DNA from: Vibrio chagasii | GTDB taxonomy: Bacteria; Pseudomonadota; Gammaproteobacteria; Enterobacterales; Vibrionaceae | Reading direction: 5' to 3' | Assembly: GCA_041879415.1 (NCBI GenBank) | Contig: CP090851.1 | Location: 1,364,001-1,428,000 of the forward strand | Length of the DNA: 64,000 bases | In this document: piece after piece, positions 7,596-15,120 of the stretch | Layout of the letters: each line of letters starts with the position of its first letter | Numbering within the stretch: position 1 is the first letter of the stretch | Notes under the pieces: generated by a model | Told to the model about the DNA's origin: nothing | Databases searched by the model: none | What the model saw: the letters and a program-made list of their open reading frames with translations, nothing else | Made by a program: the position numbers and the translations under genes

Positions 7596-7940
7596 TTAGC
7601 CGTGTGCGTCGATACTATCTTTTGGGGCTTCTGAACGTATGTCCATGCCATAGTCTCTGATGACACCCCCAACTCTGAGTCTGTAGCTTTCAAAAACACC
7701 ACTACGACCTTTTAATTGAGCAAATCGATGAGATTCTAGATTCCGCCACTCTTGAATTGCTTCTTCGTCACGCCAAAATGACAAAGATAGAACCTTGCTG
7801 TCATTTGTTAGACTTTGGAAACGTTCGATTGAGATAAAACCATCAATATCTGATAGCAGCGGTTTTAGTTCACTTGCAATATCTAGATATTCAGAAGTTT
7901 TACCCTCTGCTACCTGTACTTCAAAAATTACTGCGATCAT
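7596..7940 (-). CDS. Antibiotic biosynthesis monooxygenase (ABM) domain protein, cassette gene
   Basis: A 114-residue protein with the ABM ferredoxin-like pattern: MIAVIFEVQVAEGKTSEYL, then a PLLSDIDGFISIERFQS segment and VLSLSFWRDEEAIQEWRN. These dimeric alpha-beta proteins include cofactor-free quinol monooxygenases and heme-degrading enzymes; most, such as this one, have unknown substrates. GGTGAG lies just before the ATG at 7938-7940. The cassette edges are intact on both sides. Confidence 0.88.
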   Translation of the reverse strand: MIAVIFEVQVAEGKTSEYLDIASELKPLLSDIDGFISIERFQSLTNDSKVLSLSFWRDEEAIQEWRNLESHRFAQLKGRSGVFESYRLRVGGVIRDYGMDIRSEAPKDSIDAHG

Positions 7941-8051
7941 AACTCACCAGACTACGACTAATATATTCGAGCATTTTACCGAATTGGAGCTGCTGTAAAT
8001 ATGAGTTGTAGCAAGAAGTTAGAGATTAGATTCTGTGATTTTTCGCCATTC

Positions 8052-8148
8052 ACATAACGCCGCATTAAGGTGTGAGCGGCGCTTGGCTATACTTGAGCGA
8101 AGCGAAACTGCTAAGCGTTGCGAATCACTCTTAAATGCATTGTTATGT
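8052..8148 (-). repeat. attC site of the FMN-reductase cassette (short 97-bp type)
   Basis: A short attC closely matching that at 4753-4849. Boxes are ACATAAC (8052-8058) and GTTATGT (8142-8148). The stop codon of the reductase gene (8143-8145) lies inside the right box. Confidence 0.9.
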
Positions 8149-8643
8149 AATATTTTCAACCAGTCGCACTGCACTATTTGCCACTTTACCTAAATCTGAT
8201 TCACTTTGTATAGCTAGGTATTCGCAACCTTTGAACTCAAATTGCATATAGTTTGCGGTTAGTTTAAAAGGTTGTATGAAACAATCTGGGAGTTCTGTAT
8301 TGTACCCAGTTGATAGCACTGAAATAGACTTCCCTTTTAGCTTACGCCCTAAATCTTTTTCAATCGTGAGCAGGTCAGACAAGCGGTCAAAGAAAACCTT
8401 TAATTGCGCTGACATTGAGTACCAATAGACTGGAGAGGCAAAGACAAGATGGTCATAGTCCGCTAAGTCATGGATGACTGATAGGAAATCATCGCTTCTA
8501 TTATTGTGCTCATAATCATAGAAGCTAATGATGTAATTGGATAAATCAAACAACTTTGCGCCTGATTTCTCTATGAATGAACCAACTAAAACTCGTGTAT
8601 TTCCATCAGATTTAGAAGTACCTAGTATTACTGCGATCTTCAT
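8143..8643 (-). CDS. Flavodoxin-like NAD(P)H-dependent FMN reductase (cassette gene)
   Basis: A 166-residue protein with the flavodoxin-like fold of NADPH-dependent FMN reductases and quinone reductases. It begins MKIAVILGTSKSDGNTRVL, the phosphate-binding loop for FMN. FASPVYWYSMSAQLKVFFDR is the family's second conserved FMN-contact motif. It probably reduces flavin or quinones in the cytoplasm; the substrate is unknown. A perfect GGAGG sits four bases before the ATG at 8641-8643. It is likely expressed if any promoter reads through. Confidence 0.88.
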   Translation of the reverse strand: MKIAVILGTSKSDGNTRVLVGSFIEKSGAKLFDLSNYIISFYDYEHNNRSDDFLSVIHDLADYDHLVFASPVYWYSMSAQLKVFFDRLSDLLTIEKDLGRKLKGKSISVLSTGYNTELPDCFIQPFKLTANYMQFEFKGCEYLAIQSESDLGKVANSAVRLVENIT

Positions 8644-8657
8644 TGAACCTCCATATT

Positions 8658-8783
8658 ACATAACGCCCTGTTAAGGTGTGAGCAACGCAATACCGAAGTA
8701 GCCGCATACCACCTTAAACACTAAAACCAACGCGTGGTAAAAATGCCACGCGTTGCGAATCACTCTTAAACAGTTTGTTATAC
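8658..8783 (-). repeat. attC site of the HEPN cassette
   Basis: A 126-bp site with boxes ACATAAC (8658-8664) and GTTATAC (8777-8783). The GCCACGCGTTG / CGCGTGG arms are intact. Confidence 0.9.
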
Positions 8784-8807
8784 AAAAAGTGTAAGAAACT
8801 AATTAGC

Positions 8808-10190
8808 TTATATAGGCTGCATACTTCTGAATGCTTTGTCGTTATCATCACCTGTGTATTCATACAAACACATCGCAGCAGATATCAGCGTATTTCTGGC
8901 AACTTCATAGGCAATTTTCCTTTCAGCGTGTAGAGACTCCAACCTGTCATAGTAAGTGCCATGCAATACCTTTGAACGCCCATCGTCATAAATTTGCTTG
9001 ATCAATTGATCTAACGTTTTAGGTTTGTTTCCTTTCGTTACGACCTCTTGTCCATCAACCCCAAGCAAAGTTGAAACCATGTCTGAGATACCGCCGGACT
9101 TACCTCCATTTGAAAGAACATCTAAACTTGTCCCTAACTTTGCAATAGCAACTGCATCACTCGATTCACGACATGCTTCGCCAAACCAATCTAAAGCTGT
9201 AGCCCAACGAACAACTAACTTAGGATGAGAATGTTGTCCTGGATGTAGTAACCCTTCTAAAATTGAAGCGATTGATGGAATAAATGATTTTATACTCGAC
9301 ATAGCTTCCTCGAGCCTAGTTTTAGATACTCCAATAAATCGGTCACTTAATCCTGATCCAGGGAGCCAAAGATTGCCATTTGTTTCAATTAACCGATGGG
9401 TACTAACAGGACCTAACCTTTCTTCATGGAGTGCTTGCTGCAAAAAGAAAGAGCGCCCTCCAAGAAGTAACGAAAGCGAGTCAAGAGCACTTTTGGCGAC
9501 AATTTGAGCAAGCTTTCGAGAATAATCTCTTTCAAAACCTGAAATAGTCACCTTAATTAAAGACGGGCAATCTTTTATCGCGAGATAAATATCCGAACCC
9601 AAACCTGGTATTTTTTCTCGATGCTTCGGGTTATTTAAAGCCTCTTTTACTAATATTTTCCAATTATTGTTAGCTTCTTTTTCTCCTAGATAACTATCCT
9701 TGCCAGATTGTGGGAAATCAACTGCATCAATCCAATTGTCTCTAGTTATAAATGTAATAGGACCTAACTCAAAAGGAGCTTCAGACTCTATTCCCAAAGT
9801 CCAAGCAGGGAAGTAATGAGTAAATGATGTTACGTTATCAGAAATTACTTGTTCAATTTTGCACTTAAGTTCTTTAATTGCGGATTTATCACCAGCCATA
9901 TATTCATTGTCAAAAGCGCCTTCTACGAACATATTTGCAACGATTTGTTGCGTTACTTTCATGTAACTTCCCAGCTCAATCCTTGGTAACCCATTTTTTC
10001 GGTTTTCAAATATAACTGTCGTTAGCTTTCTTAAGTGCTCATTCGCGTCTGGTGTAAAGCTAATTTGATATCCGTGAGTGTCATCTGTTACGAAACAAGG
10101 AAAACCATGTTCGCTACCCCAAGAAAACTCTTTCGAATGAATATATGTTAACTCGGCAACCAATGCAGTTAGGTGCTCTCTAATACTCAT
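8808..10190 (-). CDS. Large cassette protein with C-terminal HEPN-like RX4H motif (ApeA-like)
   Basis: A 460-residue soluble protein filling the largest cassette of the array. The C-terminal third is helical and contains ALDWFGEACRESSDAVAIAK followed by DGRSKVLHGTYYD, giving Arg405 and His410 in an Rx4H arrangement typical of HEPN ribonucleases, especially the ApeA-like group. The N-terminal part (about residues 1-330) has no motif I can name. HEPN proteins often act in phage-defence abortive responses, and Vibrio cassettes are known to carry such systems, but activity here is inference. No partner antitoxin is encoded in the cassette. Confidence 0.72.
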   Translation of the reverse strand: MSIREHLTALVAELTYIHSKEFSWGSEHGFPCFVTDDTHGYQISFTPDANEHLRKLTTVIFENRKNGLPRIELGSYMKVTQQIVANMFVEGAFDNEYMAGDKSAIKELKCKIEQVISDNVTSFTHYFPAWTLGIESEAPFELGPITFITRDNWIDAVDFPQSGKDSYLGEKEANNNWKILVKEALNNPKHREKIPGLGSDIYLAIKDCPSLIKVTISGFERDYSRKLAQIVAKSALDSLSLLLGGRSFFLQQALHEERLGPVSTHRLIETNGNLWLPGSGLSDRFIGVSKTRLEEAMSSIKSFIPSIASILEGLLHPGQHSHPKLVVRWATALDWFGEACRESSDAVAIAKLGTSLDVLSNGGKSGGISDMVSTLLGVDGQEVVTKGNKPKTLDQLIKQIYDDGRSKVLHGTYYDRLESLHAERKIAYEVARNTLISAAMCLYEYTGDDNDKAFRSMQPI

Positions 10191-10227
10191 CTAGTAAACT
10201 AACCTCTAGTACGATACTTCTAATTTT

Positions 10228-10355
10228 GTATAACGCCATGTTAAGTAGTGAGCAACGCTCCACCTAACTCAAACCATACCACCGTAAACACAGAAGCCAA
10301 AGTTAACCCTGAAGATCGCAAGCGTTGGGAATCTGCCTTGAACATTTTGTTAGAT
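10228..10355 (-). repeat. attC site of the RidA cassette (rightmost attC)
   Basis: A 128-bp site with boxes GTATAAC (10228-10234) and GTTAGAT (10349-10355). The latter is identical in sequence to the minus-strand box at the cassette start (10728-10734), so the RidA cassette spans about 10229-10733. Confidence 0.9.
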
Positions 10356-10360
10356 GAGTA

Positions 10361-10711
10361 TTACCCACGTACCGCTGTGACGGTTACTTCTATCAGTACT
10401 TTGCCCTCTAGTTCAACACCTAGGCATGCTCGTTGAGGCCAGTTATCTGGATTATCACCTAGCCAGTCACACCAAATTGAGTCCATAATTGGTTTATCTT
10501 TTATGTCTGCGATATAAACTTGAGAACTGACAATTTGAAACTTATTTGAGCCCAATTCTTCTAAATTGCGCTCGATTATTTCTAAAGTTGACTTGGTTTG
10601 TTCTGCGATCCCAAGCTCTGTATTTGACGCCGTAGCAACCGTCCACACTAAGTCTTTATATGCAGATGACTTATTGCGTCCTTGATATACCCCACGTTTC
10701 CTTTCAATCAC
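10361..10711 (-). CDS. RidA family protein (cassette gene)
   Basis: A 116-residue member of the YjgF/YER057c/UK114 (RidA) family. The C-terminal block QRACLGVELEGKVLIEVTVT is diagnostic and includes the Arg that contacts the imine carboxylate in true RidA enzymes. Family members hydrolyse reactive enamine/imine intermediates of amino-acid metabolism, though many paralogues do other things. GTG at 10709-10711 is preferred because AGGAGG lies five bases before it. The in-frame ATG at 10727-10729 overlaps the cassette recombination box and lacks a ribosome site. It is the first cassette on the presumed integrase side. Confidence 0.85.
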   Translation of the reverse strand: MIERKRGVYQGRNKSSAYKDLVWTVATASNTELGIAEQTKSTLEIIERNLEELGSNKFQIVSSQVYIADIKDKPIMDSIWCDWLGDNPDNWPQRACLGVELEGKVLIEVTVTAVRG

Positions 10712-10930
10712 TAGAGCCTCCTTGCTCATCTAACAGCTCTATTAGACTGAAAAATTCTGTATTTAAATGCAGATTAATTCTGTCTAGTTTCTACCGTTCA
10801 CAGCTCATATGCAATCTAGTCATTATATAACAACGACTTATATCACAGCTAGTGTCGGCTTTTGGTAAAGTACGGAATATTTCTGTCTAGTATGACCAAA
10901 CTCCCAACATAAGAATTTGGTCAATACGGT

Positions 10931-11539
10931 TTACTTCAGCTCTTCTGGAATGCGGCGATCTTTGTGATAGTACTCTCGGTCGTGTTCGTTGATTTCTCGT
11001 ACGACTTTGCAAGGGTTACCAACAGCTACCACATTGGCTGGGATGTCTTTCGTGACTATGCTGCCAGCGCCAATTACCGAGTTTTCACCTATGGTGACGC
11101 CCGGCAACACAACTGTGTGCGCACCAAGCCATACGTTGTTACAGATACGGACAGGAACATTGAACTGCGCAGCTTTGAGCCTGAGTTCTGGGCTGATGGG
11201 ATGTGTGCCTGTCGCGATGGTTACGTTAGGTGCAATCATCACGTTATCACCGATGAATACGTCGGTGTCGTCGACAAGCGTTAGGTTGAAGTTTACGTAT
11301 ACGTTGTTACCGAGGTGAGTGTGACGCCCCCAGTTGGCGTGCAGTGGTGGCTCTATGTAACAACCCTCGCCGACTTCTGCGAACAGTTGCTTCATAATTT
11401 GTTGGCGTTTTTTACCCTCACTCGGGCGAGTGTGGTTGAAATCGTACAGCACTTCTAAGCATTGTGTTTGCTCGGCGACCAGATCGACGTCATCACAGTA
11501 ATAAACGTCTTGGCTGTGCATTTTTGCCTTTATATCCAT
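10931..11539 (-). CDS. LacA-like galactoside/maltose O-acetyltransferase
   Basis: A 202-residue left-handed beta-helix acetyltransferase that closely follows E. coli LacA along its length: PSEGKKR, EVGEGCYIEPP, NFNLTLVDD, IGDNVMIAPNV, NVWLGAHTVVLPGVTIG and SIVTKDIP. The catalytic His is His113 in TGTHPIS. It transfers acetyl from acetyl-CoA to a sugar hydroxyl in the cytoplasm. There is no lac operon beside it, so the natural acceptor is unknown. ATG at 11537-11539 has AATAGG upstream; an earlier in-frame ATG at 11575 is possible. It is the first non-cassette gene after the array. Confidence 0.88.
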   Translation of the reverse strand: MDIKAKMHSQDVYYCDDVDLVAEQTQCLEVLYDFNHTRPSEGKKRQQIMKQLFAEVGEGCYIEPPLHANWGRHTHLGNNVYVNFNLTLVDDTDVFIGDNVMIAPNVTIATGTHPISPELRLKAAQFNVPVRICNNVWLGAHTVVLPGVTIGENSVIGAGSIVTKDIPANVVAVGNPCKVVREINEHDREYYHKDRRIPEELK

Positions 11540-11627
11540 GTTTGAACCTATTTGATAATTACCGAAGACCGGCATAAATAAAGCGACATATGGATAATTT
11601 GAAGCGTTTCACTGGCCTTAAAACAAG

Positions 11628-12017
11628 TTAAGAGTTACGCGGCTTTATGTTCTCGGCTACACGCCAAAGCACACCACTTGGGTCAGTGATACAAAACTCA
11701 AGCATTCCCCAAGGTTGCTCAACAACCTCGGTAACGGTTACTTCAAATTCCGCCATTACATTAGAGTTTTGTAGGTGCTGATACCAACTTTTTACGTCTT
11801 CTACGAGCAAGTGCATCATGTAATTGTGACAGTGCGCAGGTTCGTAAAAATCTTGTAACAGGAATGCATAATCGCCGTGACGAAAATAAGCGATATCATG
11901 GAATTCAGACATGAGTTCAAACCCCAGAGCTTGGTAAAATCTCTTAGATAGGTCGAAATCTTCTGCGGGAACAAACGATTTTATTTCAGTGACTTTCAGG
12001 TTTTCTACGTTGGACAT
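11628..12017 (-). CDS. VOC (glyoxalase/bleomycin-resistance) family protein
   Basis: A 129-residue single-module VOC protein: FVPAEDFDLSKRFYQALGFE at the start, with HDIAYFRHGDYAFLLQDF in the middle and FCITDPSGVLWRVAEN at the end. The fold binds a metal or ligand, and the family spans glyoxalases, dioxygenases and drug-binding resistance proteins. Metal ligands are not fully conserved to my eye, so activity is unknown. The start at 12015-12017 is favoured by GGAG about six bases upstream. The ORF is open to 12068. Confidence 0.83.
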   Translation of the reverse strand: MSNVENLKVTEIKSFVPAEDFDLSKRFYQALGFELMSEFHDIAYFRHGDYAFLLQDFYEPAHCHNYMMHLLVEDVKSWYQHLQNSNVMAEFEVTVTEVVEQPWGMLEFCITDPSGVLWRVAENIKPRNS

Positions 12018-12137
12018 TTCCTTCTCCATTACAGGCCATTCCTTAGTGATTGATGTTGAGCTTAGCAATGAGGTAAATGTTAGGTGACATTGTCACGTAA
12101 CAACCACCTCATTGAACGTGCAGGGTTTGAATATGAG

Positions 12138-12299
12138 TTAATCGTCAGCACCACATTTTGCACAAGGCTGGTAAGTACGTTCGCCTTGTTCAATTACCAC
12201 GTAATCACGCACGCAACTTTCACATAATGCTAGCTTTGGGTAAGCGTCCTTCTGTTTCTTTGCGTTTATATCGCCTTCAGTGGTGTAGATAGTTCTCAT
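12138..12299 (-). CDS. 53-aa zinc-ribbon microprotein
   Basis: A short ORF (ATG at 12297-12299, stop at 12138) encoding 53 residues with two Cys pairs: LCESCV and PCAKCG. These should form one zinc ribbon. AAGG lies upstream of the start. The N-terminus MRTIYTTEGDINAKKQKD is charged. The function is unknown; small zinc ribbons commonly bind nucleic acid or protein partners. It is separated from the VOC gene by about 120 bp and has its own ribosome site. Confidence 0.75.
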   Translation of the reverse strand: MRTIYTTEGDINAKKQKDAYPKLALCESCVRDYVVIEQGERTYQPCAKCGADD

Positions 12300-12441
12300 T
12301 TGAAGCCTTTAGTATTAATCACTTATGAAGCCAAATTGTATCACTGTTTATCGCGCCATTTTTATACTTTGAACAACAAAATCAACGTGCCACGCGTATC
12401 AGTGGTAACATTAAAAGAGTCAGCCAACGAAGAAGCCAAGA

Positions 12442-12840
12442 ATGAAAGATTGTAATCAATGCGGAAAATGTTGCATCAAATATGGGGATGGCGACCTCGC
12501 CGCAACTCAAGAAGAGATTGATTTGTGGGAACTGTTCAACCCGGACATCTTTGAATATGTTCGCGGTGGTGAAATTTGGTTCGATCCTCTATCCGGCGAA
12601 CGTTTAACTCGTTGTCCGTTTCTAGAGGTCGCCCCGAATAAAAACACAAACGCTCAAGCCAAATACACCTGCAGTATTTACTTAGACCGCCCAGAGGATT
12701 GCCGACACTACCCTAGTCTAATCAATGAGATGGTCAGGGATGAGTGTGAGATGATTGAAGTAGTGGATCTGCAAGATACGAAAAAAGCTCAAAGAAAACT
12801 CGACCTTTTAATGAAAGGAAGTCGCCCTTCAAGCTTTTGA
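12442..12840 (+). CDS. YkgJ family cysteine-cluster protein
   Basis: A 132-residue protein with the N-terminal CNQCGKCC cluster (Cys4, 7, 10, 11), a later RCPFLE and CSIYLDRPEDCRHYP. This cysteine pattern defines the YkgJ/UPF0153 family, thought to bind zinc or an Fe-S centre. The biological role is unknown. It stands alone on the plus strand between minus-strand genes and meets the NUDIX gene convergently with only about 33 bp between. Confidence 0.9.
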   Translation: MKDCNQCGKCCIKYGDGDLAATQEEIDLWELFNPDIFEYVRGGEIWFDPLSGERLTRCPFLEVAPNKNTNAQAKYTCSIYLDRPEDCRHYPSLINEMVRDECEMIEVVDLQDTKKAQRKLDLLMKGSRPSSF

Positions 12841-12873
12841 TAATTGTGATCTTTTGGGGAGCTTACCTCGCCT

Positions 12874-13275
12874 TTACGACAAGTACTGATTCTCTTCTAA
12901 CCAATCTAGCGCGACCAGTGCTGCCAATGAACATACTTCTCTGTCATTGCCATCGACAAACTTAAGCTCTTCGATTTCAGCGTCTGGTGATAGTTCACCT
13001 GTGTAGTCAGCAGCGTAACAAGTCAATTGCACAGAAACGCCTTCCGCTTTGCCATCAGCTTGGCCAGTAAACGTCTCAACGTATTTGATTGAATCAGGTA
13101 CTAAATCGACTGAAATCTCTTCTTTGATTTCACGAAGCAATGCTTGCTCATCACTTTCACCCGCTTCGCGTTTTCCGCCCGGTAAGTAAAATAGTTCTTT
13201 GCCTTTTGATCTCACCATCAGCAGCTTGCCATCTTGAATAAATATCCAAGCGAGCTTATCAATTACCTTATTCAT
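12874..13275 (-). CDS. NUDIX hydrolase
   Basis: A 133-residue NUDIX protein. The NUDIX box is complete: GGKREAGESDEQALLREIKE continuing with EISVD, matching Gx5Ex7REUxEExGU except that the Gly near the end is replaced by Ser. It hydrolyses nucleoside-diphosphate-linked substrates with Mg2+; MutT-like sanitising activity is possible. AAGG precedes the ATG at 13273-13275 at a long spacing. The ORF is open to 13353, but the upstream part looks non-coding. Confidence 0.9.
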   Translation of the reverse strand: MNKVIDKLAWIFIQDGKLLMVRSKGKELFYLPGGKREAGESDEQALLREIKEEISVDLVPDSIKYVETFTGQADGKAEGVSVQLTCYAADYTGELSPDAEIEELKFVDGNDREVCSLAALVALDWLEENQYLS

Positions 13276-13402
13276 ATTGTTAGACCTTGTTATAGCGTTT
13301 CTTATTCTGGTTAGAGCGACGTTATCGCACGAGCGGTATGTTACCTGCAGCACTCAGCATATTCTATTGAATTACATAAAAAATAACGTTGGGAGTCGAT
13401 GA

Positions 13403-13451
13403 ATGACAGCTGGTGGTTAGTTAAAGGTCAACGCTTACCACTGGCTGTCAT
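13403..13451. other. Imperfect inverted repeat (stem-loop) 3' of the SpoIIAA-like gene
   Basis: ATGACAGC...GCTGTCAT arms extend to about 15 pairs with two mismatches around a roughly 20-base loop. It lies 3' of the SpoIIAA-like gene (minus) but lacks a T-tract, so it is at best a weak terminator. Confidence 0.4.
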
Positions 13452-13472
13452 TTGAAATAAGATGTGATGAAT

Positions 13473-13853
13473 CTAATCAACAAGCCACTCTATGGCAGAG
13501 TCGTGATCTTCGAATGATTTGATTTCACCAGACACAAACCAGCTCCCCACTTTTGATGCCAGTTCTTGCCAGCTTTTATCACCACAAATAGCGATCTTGT
13601 CTATCTTGGAGTTGAGCTCTAACCCGAGTTTGAAATCATCCAATGCGGCGCGTAATTCCCACCCCGTCAGCGTTGAGATATCGACCATCATCTTTAATGC
13701 TGATGAATCGATCTCTTTTATGGTGGTTTTTAAGATAGGTATCATCGCTTGATAGTCGTCGTGCGTTAGTTTCCCTTTCGCTTTGAACACGATAATGGTT
13801 TCGCCGCTAACACGCTCAATTCCAACCGATATTCCATGACGTTCGACACTCAT
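13473..13853 (-). CDS. SpoIIAA-like / STAS-fold protein
   Basis: A 126-residue protein of the SpoIIAA-like family (a STAS-related fold): GETIIVFKAKGKLTHDDYQ, then LKMMVDISTLTGWELRAALD, ending with KIAICGDKSWQELASKV. Such proteins are found as stress-associated stand-alone domains in proteobacteria, and their partners are unknown. A phosphorylatable Ser was not identified with certainty. It stands as a single gene with a stem-loop downstream. Confidence 0.85.
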   Translation of the reverse strand: MSVERHGISVGIERVSGETIIVFKAKGKLTHDDYQAMIPILKTTIKEIDSSALKMMVDISTLTGWELRAALDDFKLGLELNSKIDKIAICGDKSWQELASKVGSWFVSGEIKSFEDHDSAIEWLVD

Positions 13854-13961
13854 AACCTAGCCCTTCTATTAGAAATATAGGCTTAGCTTAGAGTATTAAT
13901 TAGACAACAAATGAGAGATTGCTTTCAAAATGAACGCACAGAAAATTTTAGATTAACGTTA

Positions 13962-14564
13962 CTAGGTTGGACGTCGCTTAATCGCCACAACAGAGTAAGT
14001 ATGCCAATGCTTCATCTTGCCTAATGATGTAAGCGCTTGTTCGTCTCGCTCGTGAAAACGGATAACTTCGAACGTATCAAATAAACTCAGTACTTTTGCC
14101 TTTGTGAGGGGCGTTGTAGAGGTTCGATAACCATAAGCCCAACTATCGTCTACCCCCATGAAATCGCCCGCGAATACACCACCGATTTCAATGCTTTCGA
14201 TGATTCGCTGCCACGTCTGATCGAACTGATTTGGCTCTGCAAAAAATAGGCTGGAGTTCGCAATCACTAGCCCGGCTTTGGGATAATCATAACCTTCAAA
14301 TGCGCTTTGAGATATCTCGACCAAAGCTTTTTGACCGAACCTGTCTCGACATATCGATATCGAGTCAGAGTTAACGTCGAAGCCATAAACTTGGTGGCCT
14401 TGCTGCTCTAAAAACTCAATGTCACTTCCTGTACCACAACCGCAGTCAATCGCGACATTTAAGCCTGACTCGTTCAGCTTCATAGCGAATTCTGTTCTTT
14501 TTGAATGAGGCTTATCTAAGGCTTTTTGATAATACTGACGCCAAATCTCAGAATGTTCATCCAT
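13962..14564 (-). CDS. Class I SAM-dependent methyltransferase
   Basis: A 200-residue protein with motif I AIDCGCGTGSD, the SAM-binding loop, followed by GHQVYGFDVN where the acidic residue binds the ribose. The overall form is TehB/UbiE-like with LVIANSSLFFAEP as motif IV. The substrate is unknown. Its start overlaps the stop of the HAD gene upstream by 8 bp, so the two are translationally coupled. Confidence 0.87.
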   Translation of the reverse strand: MDEHSEIWRQYYQKALDKPHSKRTEFAMKLNESGLNVAIDCGCGTGSDIEFLEQQGHQVYGFDVNSDSISICRDRFGQKALVEISQSAFEGYDYPKAGLVIANSSLFFAEPNQFDQTWQRIIESIEIGGVFAGDFMGVDDSWAYGYRTSTTPLTKAKVLSLFDTFEVIRFHERDEQALTSLGKMKHWHTYSVVAIKRRPT

Positions 14565-15081
14565 TGCATAACTCCAGTAGTTCGATCAGGTTTTGAACCT
14601 CAACAATAGGTAAGATTGTATCTGGAATATCACCTTCTGTGTTGAGCCAAACTGCCTGTAGGCCAGCTTCTAGCGCTGGGTAGATATCTTTCTCTAGGGT
14701 ATCGCCAATCATGGTGATCTCTTTTGGCTTTATCCCGAGTTGCGAGATGATCGCAGGATAGAAGCCCGGCTCGTATTTAGATAAACCAATACTCGCCTTA
14801 CAGAAGTAACCATCAATGTATTGCGACAGGCCAACTCGCTCAAACGCACAGATGATGTCAGTTTTGCTTGAATCGGCCGCATTAGTAGCGATGTAGATGT
14901 TGTGATGCTTGGACAATTCAGCGAGTAAAGCTTGTGCTCCACTCACTTCTTGTACGATTTCCCAGTCACACATTTTCCCTTGTGCGTCTGGGAAGTCGAT
15001 CATTAAGGTATTGCCCCAATCAAATAACACTGTTTTGGTCAGCTTGGTTGCAACCGTTGATTTTGTACCCTTGTTCATCAT
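14557..15081 (-). CDS. HAD-superfamily hydrolase (variant motif I)
   Basis: A 174-residue HAD protein. Motif I is VLFDWGNTL (Asp21 nucleophile), in which the usual second Asp is Gly. Motif II lies in ATNAADSS, the motif III Lys in GLSKYEPGF, and motif IV is MIGDTLEKDI. Loss of the second motif I Asp, the general acid, is known in some HAD subfamilies such as phosphonatases and dehalogenases, so a simple phosphatase role is doubtful. The gene overlaps the methyltransferase by 8 bp and probably forms an operon with it. Confidence 0.85.
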   Translation of the reverse strand: MMNKGTKSTVATKLTKTVLFDWGNTLMIDFPDAQGKMCDWEIVQEVSGAQALLAELSKHHNIYIATNAADSSKTDIICAFERVGLSQYIDGYFCKASIGLSKYEPGFYPAIISQLGIKPKEITMIGDTLEKDIYPALEAGLQAVWLNTEGDIPDTILPIVEVQNLIELLELCNG

Positions 15082-15120
15082 GCCTCCTGCATCGATGATG
15101 TTTCGAATGTTTTACCGTAC

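Larger units (their letters stand above)
283..10734 (-). mobile_element. Integron cassette array of 13 cassettes without visible integrase (CALIN-like)
   Basis: Thirteen genes, all on the minus strand, alternate with thirteen VCR-like attC sites placed just 3' of each gene. For nine cassettes the box at the cassette start is the exact reverse complement of the outer box of its own attC, as expected from integrase-mediated circularisation; a tenth differs by one T-to-C change. The right edge is GTTAGAT (read on the minus strand, 10728-10734), which pairs with ATCTAAC of the rightmost attC. Genes in an integron point away from intI, so the integrase should lie to the right; instead 10735-16603 holds ordinary minus-strand genes and no tyrosine recombinase. 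Either this is a detached cluster of attC sites or the platform was rearranged. Confidence 0.9.

Noticed and set aside
10248..10436. 62-aa plus-strand ORF overlapping attC and the RidA gene
   Set aside because: It is formed by the attC and the antisense of ridA; no ribosome site.
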